Positions 24,901 to 33,745 of a stretch of 64,000 bases of DNA are shown here, in pieces. The notes beneath the pieces are model-generated. The model made no database searches, was not told where the DNA came from, and worked only from the letters and a program-made list of their open reading frames with translations. The position numbers and the translations under genes were made by a program. How positions within the stretch are numbered: the stretch's first letter is position 1; every line of letters begins with the position of its first letter. Origin of the DNA: Sipunculus nudus (lineage: Eukaryota; Annelida; Sipuncula; Golfingiida; Sipunculidae); the NCBI GenBank assembly GCA_026874595.1, contig CM049312.1, positions 74,992,429 to 75,056,428 of the forward strand, in the 5' to 3' direction.

Positions 24901-27900
24901 TCATATACTTCATTTGCTACTGCTTTGTAAATAAACTTTGCAGGAACATGATTCACTCCCCTTCATAAAAGTACTTTTATTGTAAGATTTCACTCAGTTA
25001 TGAATTTGCTCATACCTGGTCACTGCTACTGTTAAACTTAGACTTGGCCAGTGGGTAAAATTCCAGTGGGAAACACTCATTAGCCTGACAAAACCTGACG
25101 CTTTTTCTAGAGTGACCAAATACTCATAATATGCACCCGTCTTAATTGCATTTATTTATATAGCAATGCCAGTGCTGCCATAGAGACACCTGAAAATCCT
25201 TGAATTCTCACTCAACGATTTAATGTAACCTTTACCTTTGTACAGAAAATGCACTAACTATAAGGCAAACAATGTCATTTTTATTAATCTCAGGTGTCTT
25301 TATTATTTTAAGGGACACAGAGTCAGATTGATAAAGCATTGTCCTTGATAAGAAAGAAGTTCCCCAAGAGCCGATTTCCGCACATAGACTACACGCAAAC
25401 CAACCCACCGGACCAACAACAGTCCCTCATTATACCGGAAAACATGCAGGTAAGGATTTTGTGATCCAATTGACCTAACCACCACAGCCCCTTGTCATAG
25501 GCGATTATAAATTTATTATGCTAATTATGACTCCCCAAAACGCTCTTGCACAGAATGCTTTCCATGCCTATGGTTGCAATAGCTGTTTATAAAACAATAG
25601 TTATGTTTTTGTGTTGTCACCAACATTGATGTCACAAAGGTCAGTTGCGTATTATGTTGCATTGACTGACATCATCAGGTGGAACGCTATATCCCTGTTC
25701 TCCAGTGATGTATATATACCAATCATTGTGAAGTGTTTTGTCATTTTTGGGTAATTTTTCTCATATGAATCAAGTGTAAGGAATGACATTATTGTTCACT
25801 TAGTTGTTTGAACTGTTTATACTGTCTCCTTTTTGTAAAAAAATATCCAGAAAAACATGCTGACACAGATTCTGGTACAGACTACACATGTTCTTTTAAT
25901 AAGAGTTGCTTAGATTATGCAAGGTGATTGAATGTTTACATTGCCAACAGTTACTTATTTGGTTGCTTCGCATTTGCTCTGCTCATTATTATTCATTGAA
26001 TGAAAATGTGATTAAGGTCACATAGAGTTCATAGTTAGGTTACTTCACACTCCTGGTATTGGGAATATCTTGTCATTGGAAAAATCACTTTTTTTTTTAG
26101 ATATTTGTTTGAGGGACTGTTTTGATATGTGTGGCTGTTAGTGCTGGGAATCTGTTGTAATTTAATGGTCAATCATCGGGGAAAAATGGTTGACCTCCAT
26201 TAACAGATAATCAGAATTAATTGGTTGTATAGAGTATGAAATTTCAGACCATATACAGACATCTACATCATTGCACCAGGGGCGGTGGTGTAAGCGGGGG
26301 TGGTGGTGTAACGGTTAAGGTCCTGGGCTCGTTGATCGAGAGGTCGTCAGTTCAAATCCCAGTCAGACCTCCTTTGGCAAGGTCTCGAACACTAGTGTGC
26401 CTCTGTCCACACGCAGTGGCAGTGGGTACCAGAAAATACTGGGAAGGAAACCTGCGATGAGCTAGCATCCCATCCAGGAGCAGTTTCTCTCCAAAATTGC
26501 TTCATGCTACAGAAACCGGGATAAGCTCCAGCCTGATGAGCCATTAGGCTAGGGAGTAAAAGCCCAAATCTAAGGATATCTATGAGCAGAAAGGATGGGT
26601 GGATGAATTTATGGAGATTTCGGCTAATTACTTTGGTTGGCTTTGTATTAGCAAGGCTGAATTTTTGCGATTTTCTGAACATTTTGCGAATGTTTCATTT
26701 TTGTAACCACATTAGAACCTATAAAATCTAGGTACAGCAGTATTTTTATTGAATTTATATTTAGAATGAATTTGTAAAGACCTCACTTATTTCTGGTTCA
26801 GTCATTAACTAATGTCACAGTTGATATATCCCCTGTGATTAGGGTGTGTTTTACAATAATGAATACATGAATGTATGGGCCAGTTTAGCTGCCATGGCAG
26901 GTTGCTGATTAGGTTGTCTCCAGGAGTGTGATAACTAATCTCTTTGTGCAGATGCATCATCCTTCCTTGTTCATCTTAGTTGATGGGGCATCTTATTCCC
27001 CGGGGTTTCATATTCACAACTTTTTCACATTTGTTAAAATCACTGAGTTAAAACCCTCGAGAATAAAAAGGCAACCACAGTATGCAGCGCTTGTAAATGT
27101 ACAGTGTTTAATTTCAGTTGAATCTACCAGAGGGCGTGACAGTCGATGTGATTGTATCTGCAGTGGTCAGCCCAAACCATGTGTTTCTACAGCAGCCCAC
27201 CCACCCCACATTCACGTCACTCGAGAGCCTGAACCACTGTATGATGGCGTGTTACGCCCCCGGATCAGTCATACCCCAGGTCCCAAAACCCGGAGAAGGT
27301 AATACTTCAGCAGTGAAGGATTCAAGTCCACTTTTCAAGGGACCCGAGGGTTCTGGACTTTTACCTCTGAGCCCAAGTACAAGTCAGTGTCAAGTCCAGT
27401 AGAAAAAAAGGTCACAAACACCATAAAGACTTATATATACATGCCTGAGCTACCAATAGAATATTAGGTATATAAAACAAGACCATATTTAACTAAGTTT
27501 AGTTTGGCATCGGGAGCTAAAGGTATGTTAAACCTCAAGTAAAAAGGACGTATATAAACTATCTTAAAAATGCACACAGTAACCTAAAATATCCATTCAA
27601 AATTTCTTTTATAAAGGAGATGGGTATTGGACTTGGACTTGCACAACTTTGGCTTCTATTTGACTGAGACTTGCAGAAGGTGGACTTGGACTCGAACTTC
27701 ACTTGAGTACTCAGACTTGAGTGGCCTGGACTCAGACTTGCTCTTGGACTCAGATGTTGTGGACTCTGCTATAACAGACTCTACCCCTGGACAGGGTATT
27801 TAAATTCCCCTGCAGAGAGCTTTAATCACCTTAACAGGCATATCAAGCATCCTTAAGATCTTACAGTTTCCCCCACCCCTACAGATGACTGTATACCGAC

Positions 27901-30453
27901 ATGCGTGCCTTAGAGAATGCTTTGTTTAGTTATAATAAATATTTGTGCAGTTCATGTAAAATGAATTAGGTTCATAGTTTAAACTTTATCTGTTTGGTAG
28001 GTGGACTTGCACACAGACACTAATACTGTAATAGCAGAGAACAGACCACAAGACTGATCCTTCAGTATATTTCATATCTATAGTATTTTTGGGTAATCTG
28101 CTTCATTGAGTTGTTCTTTATCTTTTGTAGTTGGTATGGTATGTGCTGCCCCCATGTTCAACAGCTGGTACAGAGCACAAGTCATCAGCATTTATGAGGC
28201 CACTGATGAATGCGACATCAAGTTCCTCGATTATGGTGGATACATGACGGTCCCAAGATGTGTTCTCAAACAAATCAGGTAAAGAACCTGGTTAAAAATT
28301 ACTTGTCATTCATAACAAAAATTAACTATCTTAACATATTCACAGAAAGTGAGATTAATCTTAGATTTGAACTGCAAATATTTTTTGTTGACATTCTGTG
28401 GTACATATGACTTTTTGTTTAGGTAAGGTATTGTTTTGTTTCTTCTGATTGGTCAGTTTAGTGTGTAACAGATTGTGATTGGTTAATTTATTTCTCTTAG
28501 TATTGATGTTGATATCCTGTTCATTATGTAGCAGGTTCTGATGGTCATTGTTTTGCACAAGTGAAGTTGATTGGTCACTTCAGGATGTCGTGTTTTCTGA
28601 TTGGTTAATGATTATTATTCTTTCAGGAGTGACTTTATTTCCCTAGTGATGTTGATTGGTCACTTCAGGATGTGGTGTATTCTGATTAGTTAATGATTAT
28701 CATTCTTTCAGGAGTGACTTTATTTCCCTACCTTTCCAAGCAACAGAATGCTATCTATCAAGTGTGATTCCACCAGACGGTTAGTGACAATTTCCTTTAT
28801 ATTGGACAACCCAGTGGTAACTAAGAATCCAGTGGAGTGTACTTGTCTTAATGTTACTTTAGAAGGCCATCTCACTTACCAGTGATTATAAATTATACAA
28901 GATATAGGATATCAGTTGAAAATAATTGTGTGTTAGATATTTAAGGCTCAAGGATAGAGGAAATGGGTAAAGGTTTGTGTTATAAAACATTTTGAGAATC
29001 TATTACATTTTACAAGACAGTACAAGTTTTTGTTATATCTTAATTTTGATATTGATAATTGTGGTGTTTTGTCAACATGGATAAAAAACTAAAAACTGCA
29101 GACAAGTGTAGATTAATGTGAGCTGGTCTGAGGATGGACATCTTTCTATAAGCAGGTATTTTACTCTGTTTTGCTGAAACCTTGCTGCTTGGCCTGCTGT
29201 ACCATGGAATGACAAGCTGGCATGTTACGGGGTCAAAATAATAATGCCCCCCAAAAAATTTTATGTAACAAAAGTAGAGAGACATAGAAATCCACACTTC
29301 ATATGCTTTGTCAACAAGAACACATGCACAGGAAACTGGATAAGTTGTTATATGATTGGTCAAAATTTTAGTTACATCTCATATTGAAGAATTGTTGTTC
29401 TACTGATAGCAACAGATGTGAAGTAAGGTCTCAACACAGCAAGATACCTGCTCATAGAAAGATGAGTATGCAAAAAGAAATAAGAATTCTTAGAAATGCA
29501 GGTCCTCACCATGTTGGGGGTTCTTTGATGTGGGATTCTCCCAAAACTAGTTTTTATTCTCTTAAGTTATTCTCTTTATAATTCCATATTCATTCATGCA
29601 GACGTTCCCCTTACCTGCCTTTGCATTCACATGTTTAGGCCATATTCCCAGGTACATTCGTGCATAAGTGACTCTACATTTGTGAATATTCCTGGAAGTC
29701 CTTCCTGGACCTGGATTATGAAGCAGGTCTACACCAAAATCTGATCTGTTCTTCCTTGGCCCATTCCCAAAAAGCCCTGAAAATTTAATAATATTCATTT
29801 CATGATTGGGTGAGTTATGTTGTGAACAAACACACACACACACAAATTGGAATGAATGCATGTTCTCCTGGTGGAGACAGTTGTTTCTTAAAGGAAACTG
29901 TTCTCTACTTCAGGTGAACAACTGTTCCCAGCATCAGCCACGTCAGCATTAGAAACACTGGTGCAGGGTCAAATGTTACAAGCGCAAATCACTGCTTACG
30001 CAGCAGACAACACACCTCTGGTGGAGTTATATGGTACTAATGAAGAGAAGGAGGTAAGGGAAAAAAATCTAAATAGCATGTTGTTCTAAGCATGTGTGAC
30101 TTTGCATTTAAATGCAAATGTTTCAAATAAATGTTATTATAATGGGATAAGTATTGTCAAATTTTGCAGTTTTAACTTATTTTGCCACTTGGCACTTGAT
30201 AGCAAGTTATGTGTTCATATTGAAATGACTAACTTATTTTATGGAAATGCTTAAAACAGTCCTGATTCAATATATGTTTTTGAAAAATTATAAAATGATT
30301 GTAGTGAAGATTAATGATGATATTGATAATGACATTTTATAGTTGAGTTTTATTATAATGTATTATATGATATAATTACAGGCGATAATGATCAACCAGC
30401 AGCTGGTGGACATGGGAGCGGCAGGATGGCAGGAGTTGAATTTATCAGCATAA
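2048..30453 (+). CDS. AKAP1: AKAP1: mitochondrial A-kinase anchor protein with KH and Tudor domains (8 coding exons)
   Basis: Joined exons 2048-3961, 5972-6200, 25313-25449, 27118-27298, 28131-28278, 28712-28779, 29914-30053 and 30382-30453 give 962 residues plus a stop, with all phases consistent. In the family, this protein tethers PKA and RNAs to the mitochondrial outer membrane. Seen here: a hydrophobic anchor at about residues 7-25 followed by RPKRPDKG; an acidic, Ser/Thr/Glu-rich, probably disordered linker to about 655; a KH domain at about 660-732 with the GKKG loop at 679-682; and a Tudor domain at about 775-895 with W833, D854, Y855 and G856. The order anchor-linker-KH-Tudor is diagnostic of AKAP1. 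The start at 2048 is the first ATG after the acceptor at 2037; an in-frame ATG at 1964 lies before that acceptor and is probably intronic. A possible PKA-RII-binding helix lies at about 526-543. Intron 2 is about 19.1 kb and packed with transposons. Confidence 0.92.
3962..5971 (+). other. AKAP1 intron 1
   Basis: The first part (3962-4785) is AT-rich and unremarkable apart from a short tandem of TTGGAATATGCATCTTGACAA-like units at about 4312-4400. The rest (4786-5915) is a Helitron-like fragment, listed separately, that ends about 55 bp before the KH exon. Confidence 0.7.
4786..5915 (+). mobile_element. Helitron-like element, family B, 5' part with about 335-bp tandem repeats
   Basis: Starts with the family-B 5' end TTTAGCTCAGCTGACTG, which folds with the following AGTCATCTGAGCT. 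This is followed by CCGTC-rich sequence and then by four units that each begin near G(T/A)TAACAGGGCACAAAT (about 4863, 5207, 5542 and 5862). The same 5' end occurs at 17087, 37930 and 56917. No family-B 3' hairpin-CTAG end is present, so this copy is truncated. Confidence 0.7.
5972..6200 (+). CDS. AKAP1: AKAP1 coding exon 2 (KH domain, residues 639-714)
   Basis: Acceptor ggtaattgtag at 5971 and donor AAAG|gtaaaa at 6200. It encodes ASSDSGHGGSVNEV, then the KH core with the RNA-contacting loop IGKKG at residues 678-682. The exon is phase 0 in and phase 1 out, and joins cleanly to both neighbours. Confidence 0.92.
6201..10930 (+). other. AKAP1 intron 2, left part
   Basis: Non-coding AT-rich sequence. 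It holds the roughly 150-bp tandem repeat at 7180-8060 and a G tract at about 9441-9462. I see no gene in it. Confidence 0.6.
7180..8060 (+). repeat. About 150-bp tandem repeat, 5-6 copies, CTGTCTGT-rich
   Basis: The units contain TTGGGATTGGTTTTGGAGTG, runs of CTGTCTGT, then ACTTTCCTAAATATTATCCA and TTTGGGTCAGTGATTGC. The last motif recurs at 7501, 7650, 7803 and 7950, a spacing of 147-153. The flanks carry GGGGGACATTAAT at 8050 and GGAGACATTGAT at 7256. A single inverted relative lies at 49955-50100. Open frames here are repeat translations. Confidence 0.8.
12005..13165 (+). repeat. Diverged tandem repeat inside the hAT-like segment
   Basis: Recurring segments of the type CTCACAGAAATAATCC ... 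AAGTTTGTTCAAATGGTT ... TTTTGGC(A/T)GAGTTA at about 12300, 12610, 12790 and 12970. The left end, TTTTTTAGCGAACCTGTGAGC at about 12063, resembles the 5' ends of the other Helitron-like elements, but I could not find a matching 3' end. Confidence 0.5.
13421..16015 (+). mobile_element. Helitron-like (HINE) element, family A, copy 1 (about 2.6 kb)
   Basis: Starts TGTATCCCCAGACAAAGTC, which folds with the nearby GGGGGATAC, then GCCGCCGCCGCC. Ends with a G tract, ATGTCTGGGGATAC, the perfect hairpin GGCACC-TGC-GGTGCC, and CTAG at 16012-16015 followed by TT. The 5' CCCCAGACA and 3' TGTCTGGGG are inverted repeats. A short hairpin about 10 nt before a CTAG end, with no target duplication, is the Helitron signature. 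The core is a 288-bp tandem array. Confidence 0.8.
14060..15860 (+). repeat. 288-bp tandem array with AGGTCA direct repeats (family A core)
   Basis: GAGGTCAAAGGTCAAGGTCA-type blocks start at 14084, 14357, 14646, 14934, 15222, 15512 and 15800, a spacing of 288-290 bp after the first. A second, related block (AAGGTCAAAGGTGAAGGTCA) lies in the middle of most units. Short open frames here translate as RSKVKVTG repeats and are not genes. Confidence 0.85.
16160..16922 (+). repeat. Short tandem repeats between Helitron-like elements
   Basis: Positions 16250-16500 hold four copies of AGGTCAAGAGTTCACTCAGT spaced about 32 bp in the last three. Positions 16560-16922 hold three roughly 125-bp units, each with GGTGGTGCCACCTAC or a variant. 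No coding sense is visible. Confidence 0.6.
17087..21680 (+). mobile_element. Helitron-like element, family B, copy 2 (interrupted)
   Basis: Begins TTTTAGCTCAGCTGACT at about 17087 and continues into GTCCGGCGTCC and GTTAGCAGGGCACAAATCG. An AGGTCA array occupies about 17410-17860. The likely 3' end is GGCAGCTGAGCGTC with the palindrome GACCCATGGGTC at 21661-21672; the CTAG is not preserved. It is interrupted by family-A copy 2. The right boundary is uncertain because a partial duplicate of the flanking sequence continues to about 21950. Confidence 0.5.
19355..21510 (+). mobile_element. Helitron-like (HINE) element, family A, copy 2 (about 2.2 kb)
   Basis: Starts TTGTATCCCCAGACAAAATC and ends with the hairpin GGCACC-TGC-GGTGCC, AAGAAATAT and CTAG at 21507-21510. 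The flanks (...CAGACCATCA and TTCACTATGTTTTAACC...) occur joined at about 21796-21823 as CAGACCATCAATTCACTGTG, a related empty site. That shows the ends and the lack of a target duplication. It contains five or more AGGTCA-rich units. Confidence 0.8.
21960..22850 (+). repeat. 278-bp tandem repeat with GGTGGCGCCACC palindromes
   Basis: About three units. The CTGCAGACATCC landmark recurs near 22251, 22529 and 22807, spaced 278 bp. Each unit has two related halves, and each half ends in a (near-)palindromic GGTGGCGCCACC box. Confidence 0.8.
22942..24374. other. Right arm of the hAT-like segment
   Basis: Unique-looking sequence between the family-C element and the hAT-like right end. Several short open frames occur, but none looks like a transposase or any known protein, and I see no splice-consistent gene. 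Confidence 0.5.
24665..24870 (-). repeat. Interspersed repeat, single copy, related to 48781-49310
   Basis: It contains TATTATGGTATACCCAGGG and GTCAGAGGTCACAAGATATG and ends with GCTCTTGTT. The complements of these landmarks occur in the same order at 48781-49310, which makes this an inverted shorter copy of that element. Confidence 0.6.
25313..25449 (+). CDS. AKAP1: AKAP1 coding exon 3 (end of KH domain, residues 715-760)
   Basis: Acceptor ttattttaag and donor ATGCAG|gtaagg. It encodes TQSQIDKALSLIRKKFP, the final KH helix, then a Pro/Gln-rich linker. It is 19.1 kb from exon 2 but the phase fits exactly. Confidence 0.92.
25450..27117 (+). other. AKAP1 intron 3
   Basis: Non-coding. It holds the tRNA-derived SINE at about 26280-26620; otherwise nothing recognisable. 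Confidence 0.6.
26280..26620 (+). mobile_element. tRNA-derived SINE
   Basis: The head has a polymerase III A box (TGGTGTAACGGTTAAGG) and B box (AGTTCAAATCC) with tRNA spacing. It is followed by a body containing TTTGGCAAGGTCTCG, GCCTCTGTCCAC and AGTGGGTACCAG, which resembles the conserved central domain shared by many animal SINEs. The tRNA part is preceded by a partial duplicate GGCGGTGGTGTAA. It sits in an intron in sense orientation. Exact ends are not resolved. Confidence 0.7.
27118..27298 (+). CDS. AKAP1: AKAP1 coding exon 4 (start of extended Tudor region, residues 761-820)
   Basis: Acceptor gtttaatttcag and donor GAAG|gtaata. It encodes LPEGVTVDVIVSAVVSPNHV followed by a stretch ending PQVPKPGE. 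This is the SN-like strand region that leads into a Tudor core, as in vertebrate and insect AKAP1. Confidence 0.9.
27299..28130 (+). other. AKAP1 intron 4 with TGGACTTG-rich repeat
   Basis: Positions 27310-27400 carry AAGTCCA-type words and 27625-27780 carry many TGGACTTG/GGACTC words in the opposite sense. This looks like a decayed inverted-repeat transposon related in style to 53851-54644. Clear ends were not found. Confidence 0.45.
28131..28278 (+). CDS. AKAP1: AKAP1 coding exon 5 (Tudor core, residues 821-869)
   Basis: Acceptor tcttttgtag and donor ATCAG|gtaaag. It encodes the Tudor barrel: GMVCAAPMFNSWYRAQVISI, then DIKFLDYGGY. Key residues are W833, Y834, D854, Y855 and G856. Confidence 0.94.
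28566..28730 (+). repeat. 85-bp tandem duplication covering the exon 6 splice acceptor
   Basis: Copy 1 (28566-28650) and copy 2 (from 28651) share GTTGATTGGTCACTTCAGGA through TTTCAGGAGTGACTTTATTT, with about four differences. Copy 2 carries the working acceptor at 28711 of AKAP1 exon 6. Copy 1 carries an identical acceptor at 28626 but then reads into an in-frame stop. Confidence 0.88.
28712..28779 (+). CDS. AKAP1: AKAP1 coding exon 6 (residues 870-892)
   Basis: Acceptor attctttcag and donor GACG|gttagt. It encodes SDFISLPFQATECYLSSVIPPD, the conserved segment after the Tudor core. The acceptor and first 19 exon bases also occur 85 bp upstream as part of a tandem duplication. Only the downstream copy continues into the conserved peptide, so it is the functional one. 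Confidence 0.93.
28780..29913 (+). other. AKAP1 intron 6
   Basis: AT-rich non-coding sequence with a short (CA)n run at about 29828-29843. No gene or named repeat recognised. Confidence 0.5.
29914..30053 (+). CDS. AKAP1: AKAP1 coding exon 7 (residues 893-939)
   Basis: Acceptor ctctacttcag and donor GAG|gtaagg. It encodes a segment starting GEQLFPASATSALETLVQGQ and ending with VELYGTNEEKE, the last strands and helix of the extended Tudor module. Confidence 0.93.
30382..30453 (+). CDS. AKAP1: AKAP1 last coding exon (residues 940-962 and stop)
   Basis: Acceptor atataattacag. It encodes AIMINQQLVDMGAAGWQEL and five more residues, then TAA at 30451-30453. The 3' UTR follows; its end is not placed. 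Confidence 0.92.
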   Translation, partial: AIMINQQLVDMGAAGWQELNLSA

Positions 30454-32089
30454 CGTCCTCGCAGCATCACATCTCATCACAAATTACTAGTCCTCATGAT
30501 CTCTGCATATAAATAGTTTATTTTATACCTTGAAACAATAGTGTCAGCTTTTTCTCAACCATTGTTATAAAACACAAATATTTCAGATTACTAATTAAGT
30601 TCCAGCATTCTAGGTTATTTTTTTAAATGTATTATTTAATGCTGCTGTTTCCTGTAACCTGGTGAATGACCTTCTCAACAAGCCTGCCAGACAAAACCGT
30701 CTTAAGGGTGTCTGGATATTGAAAATCCATAAAATCCAGAAGCCTTCAGTATTAGCAAATCTTTCACTGTCATAAGATGAGCTTCATCCTGAAATAATAG
30801 ATAGTGCCATCTTTGGATCATAATTCACATTGAGTGATTTAAAAAGCATCATACATTGCAAAGTTAACCCTGGTGGGACAACTCATTCAACAGACTGTTA
30901 CAGAAATTGACAAATATTTTTGTAGGTAGCTGCTTCTGTCAGGATTTTAACCGGGCCCCCTTGAATTCTTGACCCTTTCAGTGAGTATACCTCATGAAGT
31001 GACCAGAAGGGATCAGGAGAGGCCACCTGCCAGCAGGGACAGGGGATGGATTTAGATGCCATCTCAGATCTTACTTCATGATAACCTGACCAATGCACCC
31101 AAGTTTTCGAGAGAATTTTTTTCATTACCTTACATAAGTAAACCAATAGATTGTGGAACAACTTGTGATTTTTATTGGTGCCAGTATATGCAGAATTAAT
31201 CAATTTTTCACCACTCTTATAAAGAGCATTTTCAGTGGCATTAGGAAAGATACCCCTTGTGGATTAATATATACTGTGGTTGCCTTCTTTTTGCCTTCTT
31301 ATTTCTCAATTTTCACATTTTCTTTGTTTCACTGGGGTTAATTTTCGCAACATTACTAAGCAGTAACATACACATAGTATATCCATTATAAGTCATAATT
31401 TTGACAAAAGGACCCGAGACAACTAGTAGTATTTCTCAGCCCATTTGAATAGATGCCTTGTTCACAATAGTTTAATTTTCCCAATTACTTCCCTTTCTCG
31501 AATATCACAAATTTGAAACCCTTGCAAATGAAAAGCCAACCACAGTATATAGGAAATAGTATATAAAGTAAGTATTAGTATGTATACTCTCGTCAGATGA
31601 TATGACAAAATTTATTTGTACAGAATTCTTAAACAAAGTATAAGGCCATGAATGCTGGAATGCTGATTAATTGCTTATTAAAAAGTAAATCACTTCTGTT
31701 TAGTTAAAAAATTACCACCAGACAACTAGTTCTGTGGAAATTTTACACAATAAAACCAGACTTAAGGCAAGTTTATTCTTAAAAATCTGAAAAGTTATTT
31801 TGAAATACTATATTGACAGGGTTTATACTGTTTATATTTAATCCCTCCTTTTATTTTATTTCGTAACTGCCACTTCAGTTAGTGCAGCTGTTCTACTAAT
31901 CTCAATATTTATAATATTTAACATTTGTCAGTGGTGTAACCATGCTGTCAAGATAGTCGAATTTACACATGAGTGGTTCATGAAAGGGGATTAAATTTTC
32001 ATTATTATTAAATTTTTTTTCAAATTGCCATGGTCCAACTTTTGATTATGTTGAGTAACACAAATTCCTCATTATATTAATTTATGTAA

Positions 32090-32126
32090 ATTATATATAT
32101 ATATATATAAATATATATATATATAT
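32090..32126. repeat. (AT)n microsatellite
   Basis: Nearly pure alternating AT over about 37 bases. Confidence 0.9.
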
Positions 32127-33344
32127 TTCTAGTAACAGTAGGGGATTAACCTTCTCAGAGACTGCAATAGTTGGCAAGAATATTTACGTAAAAATGTGTA
32201 GTTTACATGAAATTATTTATTCAGATGCTTAATGTCACAGGTCAGGTGCTTAGTTAATTGTCACTTCCACAGGTAAATGTGTGTACCTTATTTGGTAGGA
32301 GAATCACAATTATTAAAGTCTGTGTAGCATTATGTATCTGATCCATTGATAGTGCCATATCGGCCCTCTGACATATTATGGCCTCTGACATATTATGGCC
32401 AGATCACTGGCCTGCCAGAGTGCCTGGACATCTTATTTCTGAGGATCCCATTATAAGGCCCCATGAGGATGCAAATATTTTCGTCATTTTTGACAACGCC
32501 TCATTGCTAACAAGTATGGTGTCACTTCAAAAACAACCCACTAGACCTTTTTATAAGTTTCTTATCTCTCCAACGACACCTTACATGTGTGTGAAATATT
32601 CCGTAATTACCCAATATATTTGTATATTGTTCAGCATGTATGGGAGATTGGGAACTGCAAAGCAAATTAGGGAAAATGTTCGACATCCATGTTGCACAGC
32701 CCTTTGAACAATTGCAGTGCTACATTGCACAGCATTCAATTTATCCAAGCCTGTAGTCTCTTATATGACAGTTACGTCAGTATAATTGTGAAATTTAATA
32801 TACCTCATTGTCATACCTCTAAACAGTGGAATTAGGCTGAAATCTCAGAAACCATATTAAATCACACCACTAATGTACAATCAGTTTTAGAGTGATCTAT
32901 TATTTGGTTTGTTTGCGTGTCAGTTGTTAGGTTCATGTCTTGGTGTTAGTGTGTTTTCTTGAGTCGCCTGCACTGTAAGTCACAATAACGACAGCATATG
33001 CATTAATTTCAGTGAGTTTGAACAACTTAATTTTATCATTAGTGCAGTATATAATCGATTAAGCAACTGTCCCCTCTTGATGTGATGGATTTTACCTCAT
33101 TCATAAATGTACCATGACCGTCATATCTGTGGAATTGTATAACATACATATGGTAAGATTACCTTTGTGTGCCATATCAAACTCTGCAACAGATAATTTG
33201 TGCACTGCATATTTAAGCCTCAGCAACACCAGAAAATACCTCTGAATTAACTAATTATCAGTTGATAGGTGCCCTTTCTAGACATCAGTAAAACAAATCG
33301 TTTGATCACTTAAGCTGTGTTTCCATGTTCTCATATATCAGGGT

Positions 33345-33745
33345 TGGCATTAGACCTAGGTACAACCTATTTTACCCAACCCAGTGGGTAAAACCTTGGG
33401 TAAAAATATTTTACCCAGGTTTTGCTTAAGGTTTTGCACAACATATTACCCAGGCTCTTCCCCATTTTTATGATTCGCTTTTTTTCAAACAGGCCATAAC
33501 TTAAGTTTTTTTCGGATTTGGCAGCAGAAGTTATACACATATTCATATATTGAAAGCAAACCAAGTTGTTCTGACCACAACACACCTGTCACCACTTAGC
33601 AGTGCAGAACAATAACTTTAATCAATAGGATTTAGAAGTAAAACCCAGGAATCCTGGGAATCCTGTTTTACCCAGCCTTGGATTTACATGGGTATAACCT
33701 GGGTTTTTCCTAGGTGTTGGGTAAAACCTATGAACCTTGGCATGC
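33345..33745. mobile_element. MITE-like inverted-repeat element (about 0.4 kb)
   Basis: The left side has CCTATTTTACCCAACCCAG and GGTAAAACCTTGGGTAAA. The right side has GTTTTACCCAGCC and GTTGGGTAAAACCTATG, the inverse. The TTTTACCCAAC core pairs across the element. No coding capacity. The exact termini and target duplication are unresolved. Confidence 0.5.

Noticed and set aside
26300-26375. A functional tRNA gene
   Set aside because: A and B boxes are present, but no clean acceptor stem is seen and a SINE body follows, so it is a SINE head.
28627-28650. An additional AKAP1 exon starting at the upstream GAGTGACTTTATTTCC
   Set aside because: It has the acceptor but no donor, and meets a stop before the true exon; it is part of the 85-bp duplication.
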